Source of the DNA: an uncultured Burkholderiales bacterium
Lineage (GTDB): Bacteria; Pseudomonadota; Gammaproteobacteria; Burkholderiales; Burkholderiaceae_E
DNA: 61,812 nt
Reading direction: 5' to 3'
Assembly (NCBI GenBank): GCA_903903975.1
Contig: CAIVAS010000100.1
Span: 1-61,812 of the forward strand
The notes below the pieces were generated by a model, which was not told where the DNA came from, searched no databases, and was given only the letters and a program-made list of their open reading frames with translations. Position numbers and translations under genes: made by a program. Positions 38,210 through 46,132 of this stretch are shown here, piece by piece (position 1 is the first letter of the stretch; every line of letters starts with the position of its first letter).

Positions 38210-40056
38210 TTGCTGCCGATCGCGGCCACGCGTTCGAGATGCGAGACCATCTCGGACGCCTTGCGATAGCCGATCACCCGGCTGCCGTCGATCTCGCCTG
38301 CGCCGGGTTTCATGAAGACCAGGCCGGGCGGCCCGAAGAGGCCAAACCGCTTCATGAGCGCCTTGGACGCGTCATCGTTGCGGGTGACGTCCGCGCGCAG
38401 CAGCTCGAAGCCCGCAAGCTGCGCCTTGACCTTCGGGTCGGAAAAGGTAAACCGCTCCATTTCTTTGCAGGCCACGCACCAGTCGGCATAGAAATCGACC
38501 AGCACCGGGCGCGCTGATTGTCCGAGCAGGGCGTCGAGTTCGCCGCTTGAGGCAACGCTGCGGAATCGCAGTTCGCCGGCACCTGCTGCACGATTCGCCC
38601 CGGCGTCGGTATTCGCGATACCGGCTGATGCTGTCGATGCCTGAGCCAGCGGTGCAAGTGGCTTGAGCGGATCGGTGCCGCCCATTGCGATACCGGCCAG
38701 CTCCATCGCACCGGCGACGAACACCAGCATCCCCAGTCCTTTGCCTAGTCGGCGCAAACCGCGGGCATTGTCGGGCAAAGGGTCAAAGGCACGAAGCATG
38801 CTGGCGCAGCCGATGGCGAGCGCGGCCCATCCGAGCATCGATGCCCAGGCGGGCATCACCGGCGCCACCATCCAGAGCGCCACACCCAGCAAGAGCACGC
38901 CGAAGAAGGATTTCACGCCGACCATCCAGGCGCCGGCCCGAGGCAGCAGGCTGCCGGCAGACAGACCGGTGAGCAGCAGCGGCACACTCATACCGCAGGC
39001 CATGGCAAACAGCGCCGCGCCGCCCAGAACGACATCTCTGGTCGACCCGATATAGACCAGGGCGCCTGCGAGCGGCGCAGCCACACAGGGCCCGACGATC
39101 ATCGCCGACAGCGAACCCATGACGAAGACCGAGGTGAATTTGCCGCCAGGCAATTTGTCGCTGGCACTCGACAGCTTGCTCTGGATGGAGGAGGGCATCT
39201 GAAGGGTGAAGGCATCAAACATCGACAGGGCCAGCAATGCCAGGATCAACGCGAAACTGCCCAGCACGGCAGGATGCTGCAGGGCACCGGCGATGCCTTC
39301 GCCGGCCAGACCTGCTGCGACGCCCATGGCGGTGTAGACCGTCGCCATGCCCATTGCATAGGCCACCGACAGCGCCAGGCCGCGTTGTCGCGTCACCGTC
39401 GTGCCCTGGCCAACAATGATCGATGACAGGATCGGCACCATCGGAAGCACGCAGGGCGTAAAAGACAGCAGCAGACCGAGCAGCAGAAACAGCGGCACGA
39501 CCTGCAGGAGGCTGCCGCTCTTGAGCGCTCGGCCCACACCGCTGTCGTCCTCGATCATCGCGGGGCCTTTCGGTGCGGCACTGATCGTCTGCGTGCCAAC
39601 CACCGCAGCGGCGAGAACGATGGGAATCTGTTTCGACTGCGGCGGATAGCACAGGCCTGCATCGGCGCAGCCCTGGCTGGTGAGCTCGACTTCGAAGTTG
39701 GCTGGCGCTTTCTCGATCGGGATTCTGACCTCGAAATTGCCGCCGAGGGTTTCAACCGTCTCTTTCAGGATCGGATCGAAGGCGATCTTTCCAGCCGTCC
39801 GCTGCGGTACGCCGAGTTGCACCTGCGGCGAGGCGGCAGTGACCGCCATGCGCGAGCCATACAGGTGGTAACCTTCGGCAACCTGCCAGCCGATCACGAG
39901 GCTTCGCCCGTCGGCACTCGTCGAGACGCTCGATTTGAAGGCGTCGTCGGGATCGAGAAAGTCGGCATCGCTTGCGGCAAGCGCCCCGCCCGACAGTGCG
40001 GCGACCGCAGACATCGTCACGACGAGTCGACGCAAGCCCGCCAGTAAAGAGTTCAC
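38206..40056 (-). CDS. dsbD: Thiol:disulfide interchange protein DsbD
   Basis: Starting at GTG 40056 the product has 616 residues: a signal peptide (LLAGLRRLVVTMSAVAALSG), an N-terminal immunoglobulin-like domain with the redox pair in TSQGCADAGLCYPPQ, eight membrane helices with Cys in FTPCVLPMVP and MIVGPCVAAPLAG, and a C-terminal thioredoxin domain with FYADWCVACKEME. DsbD passes electrons from cytoplasmic thioredoxin to periplasmic isomerase and cytochrome-maturation proteins. The frame stays open to ATG 40185, which would add 43 Arg-rich residues; I prefer the later start because it begins the signal peptide. The TlpA-like gene at 43.2 kb encodes a possible client. Confidence 0.92.
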   Translation of the reverse strand: MNSLLAGLRRLVVTMSAVAALSGGALAASDADFLDPDDAFKSSVSTSADGRSLVIGWQVAEGYHLYGSRMAVTAASPQVQLGVPQRTAGKIAFDPILKETVETLGGNFEVRIPIEKAPANFEVELTSQGCADAGLCYPPQSKQIPIVLAAAVVGTQTISAAPKGPAMIEDDSGVGRALKSGSLLQVVPLFLLLGLLLSFTPCVLPMVPILSSIIVGQGTTVTRQRGLALSVAYAMGMATVYTAMGVAAGLAGEGIAGALQHPAVLGSFALILALLALSMFDAFTLQMPSSIQSKLSSASDKLPGGKFTSVFVMGSLSAMIVGPCVAAPLAGALVYIGSTRDVVLGGAALFAMACGMSVPLLLTGLSAGSLLPRAGAWMVGVKSFFGVLLLGVALWMVAPVMPAWASMLGWAALAIGCASMLRAFDPLPDNARGLRRLGKGLGMLVFVAGAMELAGIAMGGTDPLKPLAPLAQASTASAGIANTDAGANRAAGAGELRFRSVASSGELDALLGQSARPVLVDFYADWCVACKEMERFTFSDPKVKAQLAGFELLRADVTRNDDASKALMKRFGLFGPPGLVFMKPGAGEIDGSRVIGYRKASEMVSHLERVAAIGSN

Positions 40057-40226
40057 AGCCTTGATGCCGTTTGTCTGTGCCCGGCGTCCGACTGTCTTCG
40101 GCAAGTGATTTTTATCACGGTCAAGCCGCGATGCTCCGGCCAGAGCCCGGGCACTTCGGGTTGATTCTTCAGGCAGACAGGTCATGGCGTCGGTTCCTCA
40201 GGGTACGAGTTCAAGGTGCGATTTAA

Positions 40227-40814
40227 ATGTGTAATTTGCACATGAAAAGTATGACATCGCCGGTCGGCCCCAGGCCGCCGCCTGGAGGTCAGCCTCAACC
40301 GCTCATCCAAAGTTGTCTGCCGGCTGTCGCTGCGGGGCGAAGCATTTTTCAGCTGTTCGATCGCGCCAGTTCAGCAGGCCGCATCACGACCGTCGGCTCG
40401 ACGATGGCGCTGTGTGCGCTGGCCTTGTTGTTTGGTCTGCCGATCGCTTTCGAGGCGCTTGCAAAAGGCCCGCTGGGCTGCAGTGACTCACTGACTCACG
40501 CCGGATTGTTTGATCTGCTGCTGGCCGTCGCGATTGCGCCGGTCATCGAGGAGCTTGCGCTGCGCGCCGGTTTGCAGGATGGCGTGCGAGCCGCGCTCGG
40601 CGGGCGCGATCGATCCGGATGGATCGAGGTCGGGATCGCTACGCTGGCCTTTGTTGCCTTGCACTGGGCTCGCAGCCCGTGGCCCTTGCCGCTGGCCTGG
40701 GCCCTGCCGGGTCTCGCACTCGCTGGTCTGTATGTCTGGCGTCGCAGCCTGATTCAGTCGATTGCGGTTCATGCCGCATTCAATCTCGCAGCCCTGGCTG
40801 TCTGCACGGCCTGA
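40227..40814 (+). CDS. mrtJ: CPBP-family intramembrane protease, MrtJ-type (JDVT-CTERM processing)
   Basis: The 195-residue membrane protein has the CPBP/Abi glutamic protease motifs: APVIEELALRAGLQDGV (Glu108, Glu109, Arg113), FVALHWARS (His146) and VHAAFNLAAL (His182, Asn186). The gene directly downstream encodes a protein with a JDVT-CTERM-like tail, and this pairing defines MrtJ, the intramembrane protease assigned to JDVT-CTERM sorting. The N terminus is Pro-rich and cytoplasmic. Start ATG 40227 follows AAGGTG; ATG 40242 and 40251 are alternatives. Protease class is supported by motifs; the substrate assignment rests on adjacency. Confidence 0.78.
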   Translation: MCNLHMKSMTSPVGPRPPPGGQPQPLIQSCLPAVAAGRSIFQLFDRASSAGRITTVGSTMALCALALLFGLPIAFEALAKGPLGCSDSLTHAGLFDLLLAVAIAPVIEELALRAGLQDGVRAALGGRDRSGWIEVGIATLAFVALHWARSPWPLPLAWALPGLALAGLYVWRRSLIQSIAVHAAFNLAALAVCTA

Positions 40815-40828
40815 CAGGAGTCATTCCA

Positions 40829-43117
40829 ATGATAAAAATGCGCCACATCCTTTCAGGCTTGCTGCTTGCAGCAGTGAGCTTCGTGCACACGCCCGTACAG
40901 GCGACCTTTGCATCGCCCGACGCCGTCAACGGAAAGGCGCTGTTTTCCAATACGAATGGCGCATCCAGGTCATGTGCCAGCAGCGGATGCCATAACGGCT
41001 TTCCGACTTCGAAGATCAACAAGATCAATAATGGCGCGACCAACAAGGGCTCGCTGATCCTGAGTGCGATCAGCGGCAACACCGGTGGCATGGGTGTTCT
41101 CAACGGCTTTTGCAACAGTGATTGCGCGGCCGACCTGTCCGCCTACATCGCCAATCCGGCTGCCGGCAATGTCGTGCTCGCGCCAGTCGCGAGCGTGTCG
41201 CCCTCTTCACTGAGTTTTGCCGGCACGATCATCGCGACCAGTGCCGCACCCCAGACCGCCACGCTGTCGAATACCGGCAACGCCCCGCTGTCGATCTCGG
41301 CCGTGTCCTTCAGCGGCGCCAATGCGGCTGATTTCAGCAATTCGGGCACCTGCACATCGGGCACGAGCGTTGCAGCAGGCAGCAGCTGCACGCTCGTGGT
41401 GGGCTTCACACCGGCCTCAACCGGCAGCCGGGCAGCCACGCTCTCGGTCACTCATAACGCAAGCGGCAGTACCTCTTCAGTCGCGCTCACAGGCACCGGC
41501 AACCCGGCGCCCGCTGCGTCGATCTCGATTTCTCAGTCGCTCTTCGATTACGGCGCTGTGGTGATCGGCACCTCCTCGCCGGTTCAGACCGTGACGGTCA
41601 CGAATTCCGGTACGGCGGTCATGAGCTTCAGTTCGATCTCCTTTTCGGGAGCGAACGGCGCAGACTTCGCGCGAAGCGGGGGCACGTGTGCCTCGACGCT
41701 CGGGGTCGGCGCCAGCTGCACGATCACAGTGGCTTTCACCCCGTCGGCGCTGGGTTCGCGATCGGCCAGCCTCTCGATTGCAGGCAATGCTTCAAACGGC
41801 ACACCGAGCGTCACATTGGTCGGCACCGGTACGCCTGTTCCTGCGCCGATCTCGAGCCTGAACACGACGACCCTGGCCTTCGGAACCGCGACCATCGGCG
41901 CTGCGGTCAGCCAGTCGATCACGCTCACCAATTCAGGCAACGCGGCGTTGTCAATCAGTTCGGTGGCGATTTCAGGGTCGAGTGCATTCGCCGTTGCCTC
42001 CAACAACTGCGGCGCCACACTCGCGGCTTCGGCCACCTGCACGGTCGTCATCAATTTCACACCGGCATTGGCCAGTGCAGTCTCGGGGTCGCTGGTGATG
42101 ATCGACAATGCATCGGGCAGTCCGCGCAGCGTGACGCTGTCGGGTACCGGCACAACGTCGCCGACTGCCCAGCCGCGCTGGGTGTCTACTGCGCCGCTGG
42201 TCTATTCGACGACCGATGTCGGTCAGGCCGGCGCGTCGCAAACCAGCACATTGACCAATGCCGGCAACGCGCCGTTTACGCCGACCGCGATTGTCCTGAG
42301 TGGCACGGCAGCAGCCGATTTCCAGCGGGGCGGAAGCTGTCAGGTGGGCACGCCTGTCGCTGCATCACAGTCCTGTACCGTCACGATCAGCTTTGCGCCG
42401 TCGCAGGCCGGTTCACGAACTGCCTCGGTGTCGGTTACTACCGACGGTGGTGCGGTGCTCGCGCTCCAGCTCACCGGGCAGGGCAATCAGCTGGCAACCA
42501 CGTCCGGGTCGTTCACACCGGGCAACCTTGATTTCGGCTCGATCGATATCGCAACCGGCGCGACCGGCACGATTCATTTCGCCAATACCGGCACAGCGCC
42601 ACTGCAGGCCTTCAGCGCGCAGTTCACTGGCGGCTTCACCTTGGGCATCAACGCAGTTGCGGCGGGCGACTGCGCGCCGCTGCCCTTCACTTTGCTCTCG
42701 GGGCAGGCCTGCGATCTGAAGATCGTCTTTCCGATCGCTGCGGTCGGTGCGGTCACCGGATCGATGACCCTCACCACCAATGCACCGACACCAGCGATGA
42801 CTGCAACGCTGGGCGGGACAGCGACCCAGGCCGTCGCGACGCAACCGTCGACTTCGGCTGCCGCTTCGACTTCCGGATCAGCGTCGAGCGCCGATCCGAC
42901 GCTGGCTGCAGGGACTTCGCCCGCGGCAGTGCCAGTGTCGAGCAGCTCGAGCGGGCTTGCGGCACCCAGCACCTCGGCAGCGTCACCGCTCAATGCCGGT
43001 GCAGGGGGCTGCGTGGCGGGTTCCGGATTGCCGGCCGATCCGACATTGCCGCTGCTTGGTGTGGTGGCCCTGATCGCCTTGGTCCGACGCCGTTTCGCCA
43101 GCGTGTTGTCGAAGTGA
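40829..43117 (+). CDS. Choice-of-anchor D repeat protein with cytochrome-like head and JDVT-CTERM tail
   Basis: The 762-residue exported protein has a signal peptide (HILSGLLLAAVSFVHTPVQA). A cytochrome-c-like domain (about 30-110) follows, with an unusual heme motif SCASSGCH (Cys49, Cys54, His55: CX4CH), a possible distal Met88 and the helix ADLSAYIANPAAG. Five repeats of about 100 residues follow (e.g. VTVTNSGTAVMSFSSISFSG, QSITLTNSGNAALSISSVAI), the immunoglobulin-like 'choice-of-anchor D' type. After a Ser/Ala linker the C terminus is GGCVAGSGLPADPTLPLLG, a helix and RRR, matching JDVT-CTERM. It is 14 bases after mrtJ with an AGGAG ribosome site. Predicted role: a surface-anchored redox protein (inference). 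Confidence 0.82.
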   Translation: MIKMRHILSGLLLAAVSFVHTPVQATFASPDAVNGKALFSNTNGASRSCASSGCHNGFPTSKINKINNGATNKGSLILSAISGNTGGMGVLNGFCNSDCAADLSAYIANPAAGNVVLAPVASVSPSSLSFAGTIIATSAAPQTATLSNTGNAPLSISAVSFSGANAADFSNSGTCTSGTSVAAGSSCTLVVGFTPASTGSRAATLSVTHNASGSTSSVALTGTGNPAPAASISISQSLFDYGAVVIGTSSPVQTVTVTNSGTAVMSFSSISFSGANGADFARSGGTCASTLGVGASCTITVAFTPSALGSRSASLSIAGNASNGTPSVTLVGTGTPVPAPISSLNTTTLAFGTATIGAAVSQSITLTNSGNAALSISSVAISGSSAFAVASNNCGATLAASATCTVVINFTPALASAVSGSLVMIDNASGSPRSVTLSGTGTTSPTAQPRWVSTAPLVYSTTDVGQAGASQTSTLTNAGNAPFTPTAIVLSGTAAADFQRGGSCQVGTPVAASQSCTVTISFAPSQAGSRTASVSVTTDGGAVLALQLTGQGNQLATTSGSFTPGNLDFGSIDIATGATGTIHFANTGTAPLQAFSAQFTGGFTLGINAVAAGDCAPLPFTLLSGQACDLKIVFPIAAVGAVTGSMTLTTNAPTPAMTATLGGTATQAVATQPSTSAAASTSGSASSADPTLAAGTSPAAVPVSSSSSGLAAPSTSAASPLNAGAGGCVAGSGLPADPTLPLLGVVALIALVRRRFASVLSK

Positions 43118-43172
43118 TGCCAGTCATGGACTTAGTCAGTTCATCTCATTTCTGATCTTCAAGGAGGTCTCA

Positions 43173-43679
43173 ATGCAAAGCCCGATTAAAACTCTTTTGG
43201 CATTGTCTTTCGCGGTATTGAGCTACGCCGGACCGGCGCTGGCCCTCAAGCCCGGTGATGTGACGCCGCCGGTGAGTCTGACTGGCCCGCAGGGTCCGGT
43301 GTCACTCGCCGACCTGCGCGGCAAGGTGGTTTACCTGGATTTCTGGGCCTCCTGGTGCGTGCCTTGCCGCAAGTCCTTTCCCTGGATGGGCGAGATGCAG
43401 CGCAAATACGGCGCCAAAGGCTTCTCGGTTCTTGCGGTGAATGTCGATGCCAAGCCGGAAGACGCCAATCGCTTTCTCGCCGAGACGCCTGCGGGCTTTC
43501 CGATTGCCTTCGATCCCAAGGCCGAGTCGCCCAAGGCCTATGGGATCAAGGGGATGCCGAGTTCAGTGCTGGTCGGTCCTGATGGCCGGGTGATCGCGAC
43601 GCATTCCGGCTTTCGCGATGAGGATCGGGCCACGCTCGAGGCAGCGATTGCTACCGCACTCGAGCAGGTCAAACCATGA
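43173..43679 (+). CDS. TlpA-like periplasmic thioredoxin
   Basis: The 168-residue protein has a signal peptide (TLLALSFAVLSYAGPALA) and a thioredoxin/AhpC-TSA fold with active site FWASWCVPCRKSFPWM and cis-Pro region IKGMPSSVLVGPDG. It is preceded by AAGGAGGT, a full ribosome-binding consensus, suggesting high expression. The stop overlaps the ATG of the DUF4266 gene. In this conserved four-gene set (TlpA-DUF4266-DUF3570-ApbE) it probably keeps cysteines of a partner reduced; the Cys-rich DUF4266 tail is the obvious candidate. Confidence 0.88.
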   Translation: MQSPIKTLLALSFAVLSYAGPALALKPGDVTPPVSLTGPQGPVSLADLRGKVVYLDFWASWCVPCRKSFPWMGEMQRKYGAKGFSVLAVNVDAKPEDANRFLAETPAGFPIAFDPKAESPKAYGIKGMPSSVLVGPDGRVIATHSGFRDEDRATLEAAIATALEQVKP

Positions 43680-43906
43680 GGCCACGACTGAGAACGCTTG
43701 CCGGCATCGTGATGTCCTCGATGGTGCTGAGCGCCTGTGCGGGGTTGGATCCTGTGCAGCCCTGGGAAAAGGGCAACCTCGCCAAGCCATCGATGACCTT
43801 CGAAGGTGATCCGCTCGAGACCAAATATGTCGAGCATATCTATGCGAGCAAGGAAAGTTCATCCGGCGGCATGGGCGTCGGTGGCGGAGGCTGCGGATGC
43901 AACTGA
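43676..43906 (+). CDS. DUF4266 small Cys/Gly-tailed lipoprotein
   Basis: The 76-residue lipoprotein has lipobox LSAC (Cys21), then the highly conserved DUF4266 body LDPVQPWEKGNLAKPSM and HIYASKESSSGGMGVGG, ending in a Gly/Cys tail GGGGCGCN (Cys73, Cys75). Function is unknown. The invariant C-terminal C-x-C suggests metal binding, disulfide chemistry with the neighbouring TlpA-like protein, or modification. It overlaps the next gene by 10 bases. Confidence 0.85.
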   Translation: MRPRLRTLAGIVMSSMVLSACAGLDPVQPWEKGNLAKPSMTFEGDPLETKYVEHIYASKESSSGGMGVGGGGCGCN

Positions 43907-45078
43907 ACGACACGTCGATACCGGGTGTTGCAACCGGTGCAAGCCGCACGAAGCGGGCACTGGGCAGCGCGATTCTTGGCGCAGCGCTCGCATTGCCGGG
44001 TGTTGCACCACCGGTGCATGCCGAAGGCGCACCCGAGAGCGGCGTCATTGGCGTGCGGTATCTGAATTATCGCGACTGGCAACCCGGTTTCGATCGGATT
44101 CAGGTCTCGGCGCCGTCGGCCTATTTTCTGGTGCCGATTGCCGGCAGCTGGTCGGTATCGGGCTCGGGTGTGATGGATACCGTCTCGGGCGCGTCACCGC
44201 GCTGGCACTCATCGGTCTCGAGTGCTTCGCATTTGGCCGACTTTCGTCGCGCCGGTGATCTGCGGGTCACGCGCTACGAGTCGCGCAGCTCCTATTCGCT
44301 CGGCGTGGCCGGTTCGACCGAGCATGATTACCTGTCGAAGGCGACATCAGGCCAGGCGACCTTTTCGAGCGATGACAACAACACCACGCTGGCAGTCGGG
44401 TTCGGTCGGGCCTGGGATGTGGTCAACCCGGTCAATCAAGTCGTGAGCTATCAGCACAAGAGCACGAGCGACATGCTGCTGGGTGTGACGCAGACGCTGA
44501 CCCCCAAAGACATCCTGCAGGTCAACATGACCTACGCGATGTCCCGCGGTTACCTGAATGATCCCTACAAGCTGGTCGATCAGCGGCCTAACGAGCGCAA
44601 TCAGGCGGCACTGCTGCTTCGCTGGAACCATTATTTCGATGGCCCCGGCACCACGCTCAGGCTTGCGCATCGCTTTTATTCGGATACTTACGGTGTTCGC
44701 TCGAATACCAGCACCGTCGAATATGTGATGCCCGGCGCCGGGGGCTGGACCTTCACGCCGCTGCTGCGCTACTACAGCCAGAGCGCCGCCAATTTCTATT
44801 ACGATCCGGTCTATGACGCGACGTTGGGCGCGCCCTATCCGCCAGGTTATGGCAGCAATCCCACCGCACTCGCATCGGCCGACGCAAGGCTGAGTGCCTT
44901 CGGTGCCGCAACGATCGGTGCCCGGATCGCCAAGGACTTCGATGAGACCTGGACGGCCGACATGAGGGTCGAGTATTACCAGCAGAAATCCTCGTGGCGT
45001 CTGTTCGGTACCGGCAGTCCGGGTCTTGCTCCGCTGAGCGCGATCTTCGTGCAGACCGGAGTCAGCAAACGTTTTTGA
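43897..45078 (+). CDS. DUF3570 outer-membrane barrel with a candidate flavinylation site
   Basis: The 393-residue protein has an N-terminal signal (about residues 20-43) and alternating aromatic beta strands to a C-terminal Phe (IFVQTGVSKRF), typical of an outer-membrane barrel. Residues 94-100 read DTVSGAS, fitting the Dxx[ST]GA[ST] motif at which ApbE enzymes attach FMN through a Thr or Ser; Ser100 would be the acceptor. The apbE gene follows 9 bases later. I infer a flavinylated barrel that takes part in electron transfer across the outer membrane. The barrel call is firm; the flavin is a prediction. Confidence 0.83.
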   Translation: MQLNDTSIPGVATGASRTKRALGSAILGAALALPGVAPPVHAEGAPESGVIGVRYLNYRDWQPGFDRIQVSAPSAYFLVPIAGSWSVSGSGVMDTVSGASPRWHSSVSSASHLADFRRAGDLRVTRYESRSSYSLGVAGSTEHDYLSKATSGQATFSSDDNNTTLAVGFGRAWDVVNPVNQVVSYQHKSTSDMLLGVTQTLTPKDILQVNMTYAMSRGYLNDPYKLVDQRPNERNQAALLLRWNHYFDGPGTTLRLAHRFYSDTYGVRSNTSTVEYVMPGAGGWTFTPLLRYYSQSAANFYYDPVYDATLGAPYPPGYGSNPTALASADARLSAFGAATIGARIAKDFDETWTADMRVEYYQQKSSWRLFGTGSPGLAPLSAIFVQTGVSKRF

Positions 45079-45087
45079 ACGGGTCTC

Positions 45088-46020
45088 ATGACGATTTCAA
45101 AGCAGGCATCGCCGGGTGAACTGGGTTTCGAATTCGGTGCCATGGCGAGCGCCTGCGAAGTGCGCATCGCCGGCCTGCCCCAGAAGCAGGCCAGCCTTGC
45201 TGCCCAGGCGGCGATCGATGAAGTGCACAGGATCGAGCGCAAATATTCGCGTTATCGCGATGACGGCATCGTCGCGAGGATCAATGCTGGCGCAGGCGGT
45301 TCAGCGATCGAGTGCGATACCGAGACCATCGACCTGCTGCGTTATGCCGCCACGCTCTTTGAGGCAAGCGATGGTCGCTTCGATCCCACCTCAGGCGTTT
45401 TGCGTCGAGCCTGGGATTTCGGTCGCAAGATCGTTCCCTCCAGCGAGGCGCTTGCCGCGCTCTTGCCGCTGATCGACTGGCCCGCGGTCGAGCTCGGGCC
45501 CACCAGTGTGCGACTGCCACGCGTTGGCATGGAGCTCGACTTTGGTGGTTTCGGCAAGGAATACGCGGTCGACAGGGCCTGCGCGGCCCTGCTCGCGCAG
45601 GGGGTCAGGCATGGCTGGGTCAACCTTGGCGGGGATCTTCGCGCGGTCGGACCGCAGCCCGACGGCTCGCCGTGGTCCATGGGTATTCAGGATCCCCGTG
45701 ATGCCTCGCGAACGATTGCCTCGCTGCCTCTGTCGGTGGGGGCAATCGCCACCAGCGGCGACTACGAGCGCTATTTCGAGCTCGACGCAAAGCGGTATTG
45801 CCATGTCTTCGACCCCCGCACCGGGATGCCGGTGAGCTACTGGCGAAGCTTGAGTGTGCTTGCGCCGGTGGCGGTGGCAGCCGGCAGCTGCGCCACGATC
45901 GGAATGCTGCTTGAGAATGATGCGCCGCAGTGGCTCGACGATGCCGGCGTCCCGTGGCTCGGTATTGATCACACCGGCAAGGTGATTCGCGGCGCCCTCG
46001 ACCCGGATGTCATGGCCTAG
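45088..46020 (+). CDS. apbE: FAD:protein FMN transferase ApbE
   Basis: The 310-residue protein shows ApbE blocks: GFEFGAMASACEVRI at the start, IERKYSRYRDDGIVARIN, FDPTSGVLRRAW, LDFGGFGKEYAVDRA, the FAD/Mg site region WVNLGGDLRAVGPQPDGSPW and AIATSGDYERYFELDAKRYCHVFDPRTGMPV. ApbE transfers FMN from FAD to Thr/Ser of extracytoplasmic proteins. I see no clear Sec signal or lipobox, which is unusual for a periplasmic enzyme and leaves its compartment open. It closes the TlpA-DUF4266-DUF3570-ApbE set. Confidence 0.9.
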   Translation: MTISKQASPGELGFEFGAMASACEVRIAGLPQKQASLAAQAAIDEVHRIERKYSRYRDDGIVARINAGAGGSAIECDTETIDLLRYAATLFEASDGRFDPTSGVLRRAWDFGRKIVPSSEALAALLPLIDWPAVELGPTSVRLPRVGMELDFGGFGKEYAVDRACAALLAQGVRHGWVNLGGDLRAVGPQPDGSPWSMGIQDPRDASRTIASLPLSVGAIATSGDYERYFELDAKRYCHVFDPRTGMPVSYWRSLSVLAPVAVAAGSCATIGMLLENDAPQWLDDAGVPWLGIDHTGKVIRGALDPDVMA

Positions 46021-46132
46021 CTTGCGGCTGCACTGAGCCGAAGCAATCGTCATTTCAATGATTGCGGCGCACATATGACGCGCGACTGGCGGTGTGAGAC
46101 GCTGTCTGCTCATCAAGATGCGAGGAGACGAC

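Noticed and set aside
40227-40243. ATGTG-TAATTTG-CACAT inverted repeat as a CRP/FNR-type operator
   Set aside because: The spacing and half sites do not fit the consensus well, and it overlaps the proposed mrtJ start codon; too weak to list.
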